Positions 1 through 5,296 of a stretch of DNA of 8,687 bases are shown here, piece by piece. The translations under genes were made by a program, and so were the position numbers. Numbering within the stretch: position 1 is the first letter of the stretch; the number at the start of each line of letters is the position of its first letter. This DNA is from Chlamydiota bacterium (GTDB taxonomy: Bacteria; Chlamydiota; Chlamydiia; Chlamydiales; SM23-39): the NCBI GenBank assembly GCA_021772165.1, contig JAJFMM010000077.1, positions 1-8,687 of the forward strand, given 5' to 3'. The notes under the pieces were generated by a model. It ran no database searches. It had not been told where the DNA came from and saw only the letters and a program-made list of their open reading frames with translations.

Positions 1-1
1 A

Positions 2-508
2 CAACACCCCTGGCAAGCGAGACTCGGCGTAGGCATTGCGATGCTACTCTTTGCATTCATTGGCATGGTCGTAACAGACACGATTTCCGGTGGTGGTTTT
101 GAATACTGGAAATGGATTGTTCCGGTTTATGCGATTCTCGCGCTCTGGTTGAGCTGGTATACCCATCGAGATCCTGATGTTGTGAGGCTCGTCAGCCTGT
201 GGCATGAAGTATTGCACTGGGTGGGGCTAATTCTAGCTGTGATCCTGATCTCTTGGTTTGTCCATCTGGGCAATCTCAGCCGCTTCAATGCGGGTCTAGT
301 CAACTTGACTCTCCTTGCACTGACCGTCTATCTCGCTGGGGTCTATACGGAAAAAACGTTTCTTCTTATCGGCATTATTCTGGGCATTTTAGCCTTTCTT
401 AGCGCCTTTGTGGCTCAATATCTCTGGCTCATCATTCTTCCTGTCCTGGTAGGAGGAGCCGTTGTGATTGCTCTGATCGTTTGGTTATCTCACAGAAAAA
501 CTTCTTAA
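2..508 (+). CDS. Multi-pass membrane protein of unknown function, 5' end outside window
   Basis: The reading frame is open from base 2, so the gene probably starts upstream; the first ATG (base 41) has no Shine-Dalgarno-like sequence before it. From that ATG, 155 residues are visible, nearly all in hydrophobic blocks: about residues 1-12 (continuing upstream), 25-41, 58-75, 85-102, 106-124 and 127-149, giving roughly six membrane helices joined by short loops. The longest polar stretch (41-57) contains a THRDPD segment and an HEVLHW motif at the start of the next helix. The tail HRKTS is basic, suggesting a cytoplasmic C-terminus. I do not recognise the family and assign no function. A shortened second copy of the last third lies just downstream at 572-721. 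No convincing terminator follows on this strand. Confidence 0.75.
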   Translation, partial: QHPWQARLGVGIAMLLFAFIGMVVTDTISGGGFEYWKWIVPVYAILALWLSWYTHRDPDVVRLVSLWHEVLHWVGLILAVILISWFVHLGNLSRFNAGLVNLTLLALTVYLAGVYTEKTFLLIGIILGILAFLSAFVAQYLWLIILPVLVGGAVVIALIVWLSHRKTS

Positions 509-571
509 GGAAGCAAGATGGGGAGAGCAACTCGTTCGCAGTAGATTTGATCCCCAAGATTGAAAATATGA

Positions 572-721
572 ATTGCCCTGTGTTTCCGTAAGTTTATCCT
601 GCTGACTCTTCTTGTACTGACCGTGTATCTCGCTGCATCTGTTGTGGCTCAATATCTTTGGGCAGGAGGAGCCGTTGTGATTGCTCTAATCGTACCTAGC
701 ACAAGAGATCTGCTCTGCTAA
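572..721 (+). pseudogene. Shrunken partial duplicate of the 3' end of the preceding membrane-protein gene
   Basis: Three blocks match the gene at 2-508 in the same order: 602-635 with 305-338 (30 of 34 bases identical by eye), 645-661 with 411-427, and 664-693 with 451-480 (29 of 30). The sequence between blocks is shortened by 63 and 21 bases, both multiples of three, so the copy keeps the parent frame. It reads LTLLVLTVYLAAS, VVAQYLW and AGGAVVIALIV before a TAA at 719-721. The frame is open from 572, but it has no ATG and no ribosome-binding site. The simplest reading is a decayed tandem duplicate. A tiny expressed membrane peptide from a rare start codon is possible but unsupported. The rest of the gene-free stretch 509-824 holds only the terminator at 763-799. 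Confidence 0.65.
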
Positions 722-762
722 GCAGGATGATTGGTAAGGTTTTGGTGGGAATAGGTAGAAAC

Positions 763-799
763 AAAAAAAGGCCGTCTGCACTTGCGTGCAGACGGCCTT
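763..799 (-). terminator. Rho-independent terminator of the outer-membrane protein gene
   Basis: A perfect 14-bp GC-rich inverted repeat (768-781 with 786-799) closes a 4-base loop. On the minus strand it is followed directly by a run of Ts (complement of the A run at 763-769). It lies 25 bases past the stop of the minus-strand gene at 825-1934. The plus-strand side has no T tract, so it acts in one direction. Confidence 0.93.
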
Positions 800-824
800 C
801 GAACTCTAGATGAGTCAGACTTCT

Positions 825-1934
825 TTAGAAGTCAAAACGTGCATTTAGCGTTAGACCGTGTAGTGACAAGTCACCAACGTCATTCTCACGACCAGCCAAT
901 TCGCTGACGAAAGGACGCATTACGTTTTGATTCCATAGGTAGTTGAAGTCATATCGAGCTGAAAAGTCGATATAGTACTTCTGGCAGTACAAGTAGCTGC
1001 CATAACCAACGCCTACTCCTAGCTGAGCCATAGAGCGAACTGTACCTACGTCGTCAGTTCTTGCAGTAGGACCGCTTGAATTCACTAGAGACTGCTTCCA
1101 TCTGATAGAAGTGTAGTCTGTGTAAAGTAAAGCTCCTGTAGCATTACCTTCAAAGCGGAAGCCTTTTCCAAGCATCCAGTGACCTTTCACACCAGCGGCT
1201 GGTCCAAGTGCCCAGGAGTTAGATCCTGTTTTCGCACGTGGGCTCAAAGGAGAGACTGTATTCACAAGATTCACTGTGAATGTTTGGCGAATCCATAGAG
1301 CACGGAGACCGGCATATGGAGCCACTGTCAACTGTGTTCCTTGATAGTAAGGACGGCTAAAGAAGACATCCAACATGTCCAAGTGCATTTTCCATCTAGC
1401 TGAAGCTGCACCACCTGCTTGAGCTACACCACCTGCTACGAACCAATCAGATCCGCCCCATGTTCCGGCTGCGCCACTTGGCAGAAGCGGTGGAGTTACT
1501 GCAGAAGTTAGTTCTGTTTGGTGTAACCATGTATATTCAGCCCAACCTACCCAATCGTCGTAGTTGGTGTTGTATCCGATAGCAACTTGGAAACCAGGCT
1601 GATAATCGAAATCTGAATATTGGACGGCACCCGGTGTTGGTGTCGCTGGCGGAGCTAGAGTTGGAGCCACGAAAGCGAAATCCAATCCTTCTTGGCTAGT
1701 GTGCCAGTAAATGAAGCTAGCTGAGATATTGAAATCCCATCCGCAGCTCACTGCGATACTAGCTGGAGCATTATATGCTGCCGGGAAACATTTCTTTTCC
1801 GTAGGCAGTCCTAGTCCTTGTTCCATGCAAGCGCATGGATTCGGTGCCGAGTGGCTTCCTCTGGACATTTGTGCAAAAGCACCGGTTGCAGCCAACACAG
1901 CTGCAGCCGAACATAAGGTTAAAACTCTACTCAT
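825..1934 (-). CDS. Lpg1974/MOMP-like outer-membrane beta-barrel protein
   Basis: This 369-residue exported protein has a classic signal peptide (1-21, hydrophobic core followed by GAFA, then Q22). The mature part is rich in alternating aromatic and polar strands, glycine and tyrosine, and ends in RFDF, the terminal phenylalanine expected for BAM-dependent outer-membrane insertion. FIYWHTSQEGLDFA (74-87) near the start of the barrel is typical, as I recall, of the Lpg1974/Legionella_OMP family, common in Legionella and chlamydia-like bacteria. The likely role is a porin or major envelope protein. Mature cysteines at 34, 36, 49, 64 and 317 could form disulfides, as in chlamydial MOMP; this is inference. 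A Pro/Ala/Thr-rich loop (91-102) looks surface exposed. The start has a strong GAGGAG site six bases upstream, a promoter candidate at 1971-1999 and a terminator at 763-799, so it is a monocistronic unit. Confidence 0.88.
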   Translation of the reverse strand: MSRVLTLCSAAAVLAATGAFAQMSRGSHSAPNPCACMEQGLGLPTEKKCFPAAYNAPASIAVSCGWDFNISASFIYWHTSQEGLDFAFVAPTLAPPATPTPGAVQYSDFDYQPGFQVAIGYNTNYDDWVGWAEYTWLHQTELTSAVTPPLLPSGAAGTWGGSDWFVAGGVAQAGGAASARWKMHLDMLDVFFSRPYYQGTQLTVAPYAGLRALWIRQTFTVNLVNTVSPLSPRAKTGSNSWALGPAAGVKGHWMLGKGFRFEGNATGALLYTDYTSIRWKQSLVNSSGPTARTDDVGTVRSMAQLGVGVGYGSYLYCQKYYIDFSARYDFNYLWNQNVMRPFVSELAGRENDVGDLSLHGLTLNARFDF

Positions 1935-1970
1935 TCTCTTCTCCTCGAAGCAAGGTTTCTTTTAATTCGA

Positions 1971-1999
1971 AGAATATCGAATAAGAATTTTTTTCCCAA
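1971..1999 (-). promoter_or_regulatory. Candidate sigma70/sigma66-type promoter for the outer-membrane protein gene
   Basis: On the minus strand TTGGGA (1994-1999) and TATTCT (1971-1976) are separated by exactly 17 bases, each matching four of six consensus positions, with an A-rich spacer start. It would give a leader of about 30 bases carrying the GAGGAG site at 1941-1946. Confidence 0.4.
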
Positions 2000-2072
2000 A
2001 ACATTTTTTTGCTTATATGTTTTTCGTATGTCCATTTGCAGTAGGGATCTCGGAGAATCCCCTCGGACGAAA

Positions 2073-2104
2073 TGGAAAAAAGTCACTTATATCTTTTTTT
2101 TCCA
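2073..2104. other. AT-rich inverted repeat in the divergent spacer
   Basis: TGGAAAAAAG at 2073-2082 faces a C-T8-CCA run at 2093-2104 across a 10-base loop, with two extra Ts on one side. It lies between the divergent genes at 825-1934 and 2193-2339. It could be a protein-binding site or an AT-rich stem; no gene ends here, so a terminator role is unlikely. A second small imperfect stem (2044-2061) sits beside it. Nothing else is evident in the 1935-2192 spacer. Confidence 0.25.
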
Positions 2105-2192
2105 TACCCCCATTTTTCCGAAATTTCTTTTCCGTAAACGTTGCCAAAGCTATACGCCAAAGTAGAACCAGCACAAAAAAGGCAGGCATTTT

Positions 2193-2339
2193 ATGAGTTT
2201 TCATCCGATTGCATCTTCCATCATTGCCCTGATCGCAGGGATTCTGATCCTGATCTTCCCCAGGCTCTTGAACTATGTAGTAGCGCTCTACCTGATCATC
2301 ATAGGTATCGTTGGTGTGTTAGGGCACTACCATACTTAG
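2193..2339 (+). CDS. DUF3096-type membrane microprotein (48 aa)
   Basis: This short gene encodes 48 residues starting MSFHPIASSIIALIAG. The core IAGILILIFPRLLNY followed by VVALYLIIIGIVGVLG matches the pattern I know for DUF3096: two short hydrophobic helices (about 6-22 and 29-44) around a conserved P-R-L-L-N-Y turn. Family members are about 45-60 residues, so it looks full length. They are small inner-membrane proteins of unknown function; I infer no role. GGCAGG at 2181-2186 lies six bases before the ATG and is an acceptable, not strong, ribosome-binding site. The TAG stop lies inside the left end of the palindromic element at 2335-2525, so the last residues or the stop may have been set by that element. 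Confidence 0.82.
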   Translation: MSFHPIASSIIALIAGILILIFPRLLNYVVALYLIIIGIVGVLGHYHT

Positions 2340-2525
2340 GGAAACACTGGGCAATTCATATTTTCAATCTCGAGGATCAAATCTACTGCGATCGAGTTTT
2401 CGGAAGTAGCTAACCGGGAAAAGGTTAACTACTTCCTCCAAACTCGTTCTCGCAACGATTTGCTCTACCGATCTTAAAAACAGCAATTACCCAGCGCTTC
2501 CTTAGGGAAACAACGTTTCCCTAAG
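2335..2525. repeat. Long imperfect palindrome with 11-bp terminal inverted repeats (MITE-like or structured RNA)
   Basis: The outer ends are perfect inverted repeats: CTTAGGGAAAC (2335-2345) and GTTTCCCTAAG (2515-2525). Moving inward, 2347-2356 pairs with 2485-2494 (9 of 10), CAAATC 2378-2383 with 2457-2462, CGAGTTT 2393-2399 with 2440-2446, and 2402-2415 with 2423-2436 (13 of 14) around a 7-base loop GGGAAAA. Spacers between paired blocks differ in length, so it is a decayed palindrome about 190 bases long. A third copy of CTTAGGGAAAC (2501-2511) sits inside the right end and forms its own tight hairpin with it (2499-2510 with 2516-2527). There is no T tract, so it is not a normal terminator. 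I see no clear target-site duplication. The gene-free stretch 2340-2744 otherwise holds the partial copy at 2549-2590 and the leader of the next gene. Confidence 0.6.
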
Positions 2526-2548
2526 GAGATTACGAGAGAATTTCTTCG

Positions 2549-2590
2549 AATTGCTGATTTGGAGAACGGAGTTAACTTTTGAAAGTTAAC
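2549..2590. repeat. Partial, internally deleted second copy of the palindrome arm
   Basis: AATTGCTG (2549-2556) is the exact reverse complement of part of 2481-2488. It is followed by a TTTGGAG...AGTTAAC sequence echoing the reverse complement of 2424-2443 with the middle deleted. A perfect 9-bp hairpin, GTTAACTTT with AAAGTTAAC (2571-2579 and 2582-2590), ends it. The order of motifs matches one arm of the larger palindrome, suggesting duplication or rearrangement. In 2591-2744 I see no further repeat or RNA gene. Confidence 0.45.
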
Positions 2591-2744
2591 AAGTTAGAAA
2601 GTCAGCAGTTCGTTAAATAGATCCGCAAGAATCGCGAAATGGAGTTGTCCAGAGCTTACCTAGAGCAATTCGTGCTTGCCTGCAAATTTGATCTGAGCCA
2701 GACTTCACAGCTGACCTAATGAAATAGAAACAGGAACTGCGACG

Positions 2745-3851
2745 ATGAGTTGGCTTTGGGATCGAGTAGTAGATGTAATGATTCGACAATGGATGCCTCT
2801 TCTTGTTCTCTACCACGCCTTTACAACGAATCTCTTCCTTAATGTAGCTGACGTTGATGCGACTGGTCTTGAAAAGGCGGGCAACCAGATGCTGGTGCCC
2901 TTCCAGTATCTCTTCGCTGGGAAGAATGCGATCTATGATCAAGACGCCTCTTCTGATTTTTCTTGGGATTTTCAACAGAGATATGAGTACCAGGACGATT
3001 TCTGGGTTAAATCTTTTTCATCGGGATTAGTTCTAGCGCCTGCTACGATTCTAGGGATTTGCCTAAAGGGTATTGCGTTTTTAGATTCCGATGTGCGCGC
3101 GAGACACAATTCGATGAAAACCTGTTTGGCATCGACAGCTATGCAATCTAATCTCGATTACTACAAAAGTCTCGGCATTGCCATCAGCGATCCCAATCTC
3201 ATGGAGTCTCAAGAGCCGGAAGGGTACCAGCGCCGTCCTGGTGATGAAGAGTATCTCTCTTTAGAGAAAGTGGCTCTCGCTGATATCACAACACTCCTCA
3301 ATGAAGTGAAGATTCCCTGGTGGGTTGATTGCGGAACCTGCTTAGGAGCCTATCGTTATGGTGGCGTTATTCCCTGGGATTTCGATGTGGATATCGCTGT
3401 TCTTATGCCCGACTTTCAAAATGCAAGGCGTATCCTCAATCGCCTCGATCCTGAGAAGTATTTCGTCATGGACTGGTCGAGTCGCAGCGAGCCGAACTCC
3501 TATTTGAAGATCTTCATCTACCGTACGAAGACGATGATCGATATCTATTTTTTCGCGGTCGAAAGAGAAAAACTCAGATATGTACTGTCTCTCGAAACGA
3601 ATATATTCATGCCTCAATGGTGGAAAATTCGAGAGCGGCGCTTCACAGTCCCTTGCGCTTATGAGGATGTCTTTCCTCTCAGAAAAGGAATTCTCGATGG
3701 GGTGACAGTCTTTATGCCTAATCGAACAAAGAAGTTTCTCCAGCGCTATTATGGTGAGGATCTCTCTCCGGCTAAGGTGTATGATCCTGAGACCTGCAAT
3801 TATGAGAAGAATCTAAATCATCCTTATTGGCAAAAGCGCTATGCGCAGTAA
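2745..3851 (+). CDS. LicD/FKRP-family phosphotransferase (CDP-choline or CDP-polyol dependent)
   Basis: This 368-residue protein belongs to the LicD/fukutin-related family, which transfers phosphocholine or a polyol phosphate from a CDP donor to a glycan. The catalytic domain spans about 178-345: WWVDCGTCLGAYRYGG (192-207), then IPWDFDVDIAV (209-219), whose D212, D214 and D216 are the expected metal ligands, then MIDIYFF (264-270) with D266. The C-terminal block VFPLRKGILDGVTVFMPN (309-326) plus FLQRYYG is typical of the family. The first 170 residues are not part of the usual domain; hydrophobic segments at about 13-33 and 91-113 could anchor it to the inner membrane. The acceptor and donor cannot be told from sequence. 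The start follows an in-frame stop at 2712 and has AGGAA at 2732-2736, eight bases upstream. The stop overlaps the next gene by 11 bases, implying coupled translation with the GDPD. Confidence 0.85.
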   Translation: MSWLWDRVVDVMIRQWMPLLVLYHAFTTNLFLNVADVDATGLEKAGNQMLVPFQYLFAGKNAIYDQDASSDFSWDFQQRYEYQDDFWVKSFSSGLVLAPATILGICLKGIAFLDSDVRARHNSMKTCLASTAMQSNLDYYKSLGIAISDPNLMESQEPEGYQRRPGDEEYLSLEKVALADITTLLNEVKIPWWVDCGTCLGAYRYGGVIPWDFDVDIAVLMPDFQNARRILNRLDPEKYFVMDWSSRSEPNSYLKIFIYRTKTMIDIYFFAVEREKLRYVLSLETNIFMPQWWKIRERRFTVPCAYEDVFPLRKGILDGVTVFMPNRTKKFLQRYYGEDLSPAKVYDPETCNYEKNLNHPYWQKRYAQ

Positions 3852-4665
3852 ACTCTTTGAAATTCAAGGACATCGCGGATGCAGAGCCCGTTTTCCTGAA
3901 AACAGCCTACCTGCGATTGAGGCTGCCCAGCTCGCTGGCTGCGATGCGGTTGAGATCGATCTGCTTCTAACGAAAGATGACGTACCGATTGTGTATCACG
4001 ATTTCAAACTCAATCCTCAGATCTGCTGCTATTCTGACGGATCACCTCTCGATACGAGTCCGCTCATTCGCTCTCTGACTCTTCAGGAAATCAAGCAGTT
4101 TGATTGCGGAGTCTTGAAACATCCTCTTTTCCCTCACCAGATGCCTATCGCTCAAACAAAAATTCCCACGCTCGAAGAAGTGCTCGATCATCTCGATGCC
4201 GCTACAGGCAGACCAATGCGCCTGACTCTCGAAATCAAAAGAGATGCTCTTAATCCTTCTCTCTCAGCTCCATCAAATCGTATTGCAGAGGTGGTGTTAG
4301 CTCTTGTGAAGAGAAAAAACTGGATCGATAGGGTGAGATTTTCCTCTTTTGATACAGAAATGCTCTCTGTAATGAGAAAATTGTCTTCTGAGGCTTCGCT
4401 AGGATTTATTTTTGAAGAGCCGATTGTTGAGTTTGCGCTGAAAACCGCCTCAGAGATCCGTGCGGATATTCTCTACCCTAGTGAAGAGCTCCTAAAAAGA
4501 GCCGAAGATATTCAAGATTTGCAAAATGCCGGCTTCCGCGTTATTGCATGGACGGTCAATGACCCAAAGCGATGTCAGGAGCTGATCTGCTGGGGCATCG
4601 ATGGAATCATCACCGATGACCCGCAGCAGATCATTCCTTTTTTACAAGAATCGATCTCTAGTTAG
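3841..4665 (+). CDS. Glycerophosphodiester phosphodiesterase (GDPD family), cytoplasmic
   Basis: The 274-residue protein hydrolyses glycerophosphodiesters to glycerol 3-phosphate and an alcohol. Family signatures are complete: QGHRG with catalytic H11 and R12, PENS (19-22) just after, VEID with metal ligands E38 and D40, second catalytic H53 in VYHD, LEIKRD (130-135) with E131 and K133, AWTVND (236-241), and GIITDDP (255-261) at the C-terminal end of a TIM barrel. Length is that of the single-domain UgpQ type, and no signal peptide is present, so it should act in the cytoplasm, unlike periplasmic GlpQ. Its ATG lies within the last codons of the LicD-like gene, in another frame, so translation is probably coupled. 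In Haemophilus, GlpQ supplies choline for LicD-dependent phosphocholine decoration; a parallel role here is inference. The 3' end overlaps the opposite-strand gene at 4658-5203 by eight bases. Confidence 0.92.
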   Translation: MRSKLFEIQGHRGCRARFPENSLPAIEAAQLAGCDAVEIDLLLTKDDVPIVYHDFKLNPQICCYSDGSPLDTSPLIRSLTLQEIKQFDCGVLKHPLFPHQMPIAQTKIPTLEEVLDHLDAATGRPMRLTLEIKRDALNPSLSAPSNRIAEVVLALVKRKNWIDRVRFSSFDTEMLSVMRKLSSEASLGFIFEEPIVEFALKTASEIRADILYPSEELLKRAEDIQDLQNAGFRVIAWTVNDPKRCQELICWGIDGIITDDPQQIIPFLQESISS

Positions 4666-5203
4666 CGAGATCGAATTCGAGGCCAATCTCCGGTCCACCC
4701 CGTTCGACATCCAGATCGGTGTGCAGGTGTCCTTTAAAGAAATGAGGGAATCCCAACCATTCAACTGTATCGAAACTAAAGAGAAAGTCGCCTCCAGGAA
4801 ATCTCACATAAAATGTTCTATCTACTTGTAGTTTGAGAGGATCCTTGGGTTCATCCACAAGAGAGAATATGGTCGTATTGAATTTAAAAAAGACCGGTAT
4901 GATTGAGCCTTTTGGGCATTCAATCGCTACATCTCCGAGCCTTCCTGCCATAAATCTATCCCACATCTCTTCAGTTACTTGGGATAGAGGGAAGATCTGT
5001 ACCGGTTGCACTCCCGGTGGATACTTACTTGGATCCAATATGGAATGTTGTTCGCCTTGCTGTGCTGGCGCCGGTTGCTGTTGTGGCTGTTCTTGAGGGG
5101 GGCGAGGCGGAAAATTATTGCCCCCAGAGAAGCCTGGAGGGCGAAGCGCTTCTGCCATAGACAGTGTGGCGATCATTATACATCCAATCATCAAGAATCT
5201 CAT
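4658..5203 (-). CDS. Exported Pro/Gln-rich protein of unknown function
   Basis: The 181-residue product starts with a signal peptide (MRFLMIGCIMIATLSMAEA, cleavage expected after residue 19; no lipobox). A low-complexity linker follows (about 20-50, rich in Pro, Gln, Gly and Ala, with PPRPPQEQPQQQPAPAQQ). The folded part (about 53-181) has YPPGVQPVQIFP, an acidic VTEEMWDRFMAG helix, IECPKGSIIPVFFKF, then alternating beta-like segments ending in GPEIGLEFDLAN. I do not recognise the domain. It may be periplasmic or outer-membrane associated. A strong GAGGAG (5210-5215) lies six bases before the ATG, and a promoter candidate lies in the 91-base gap after treY. It ends tail to tail with the GDPD gene, overlapping it by eight bases with no terminator between. 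Confidence 0.8.
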   Translation of the reverse strand: MRFLMIGCIMIATLSMAEALRPPGFSGGNNFPPRPPQEQPQQQPAPAQQGEQHSILDPSKYPPGVQPVQIFPLSQVTEEMWDRFMAGRLGDVAIECPKGSIIPVFFKFNTTIFSLVDEPKDPLKLQVDRTFYVRFPGGDFLFSFDTVEWLGFPHFFKGHLHTDLDVERGGPEIGLEFDLAN

Positions 5204-5228
5204 AATCTACTCCTCTTAAGGTTTCTGT

Positions 5229-5258
5229 GTTCTAAAAAGTGAAGGAGATTCTTGTCGA
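5229..5258 (-). promoter_or_regulatory. Candidate promoter for the Pro/Gln-rich exported protein gene
   Basis: On the minus strand TCGACA (5253-5258, five of six consensus bases) and TAGAAC (5229-5234, four of six) are separated by 18 bases. Transcription would begin near 5222, leaving a short leader with the GAGGAG site. This would allow expression independent of treY upstream. Confidence 0.4.
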
Positions 5259-5276
5259 TGCGTAGATTTATGAAAA

Positions 5277-5296
5277 GAAAATATTAAAATATTTTC
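5277..5296 (-). terminator. AT-rich hairpin at the treY stop, possible weak terminator
   Basis: GAAAATATT (5277-5285) and AATATTTTC (5288-5296) form a perfect 9-bp stem with a 2-base loop. It overlaps the treY stop codon and is followed on the minus strand by CTTTTC. With no GC pairs inside the stem, termination would be inefficient at best, so some read-through into the downstream gene is possible. Confidence 0.3.

Noticed and set aside
1711..1965. 84-codon plus-strand open frame
   Set aside because: It is antisense to the signal-peptide end of the outer-membrane protein gene and has no coding signature.
2141..2413. 90-codon plus-strand open frame across the DUF3096 gene
   Set aside because: The overlapping frame at 2193-2339 has a clear family match and ribosome-binding site; this one is a cysteine/histidine-rich out-of-frame reading.
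2335..2525. Complete insertion sequence
   Set aside because: The element is about 190 bases, encodes no transposase and shows no clear target-site duplication, so at most it is a non-autonomous relic.
2499..2527. Tight 12-13 bp hairpin as a rho-independent terminator for the DUF3096 gene
   Set aside because: No T tract follows on either strand, and the stem is part of the larger palindrome cluster.
2613..2975. 120-codon minus-strand open frame
   Set aside because: It overlaps the LicD-like gene start on the opposite strand; composition is basic and low in family-like features, and the plus-strand gene is stronger.
4833..5242. Two plus-strand open frames rich in Cys and Trp
   Set aside because: They are antisense readings of the Pro/Gln-rich stretch of the exported protein, which explains their odd composition.
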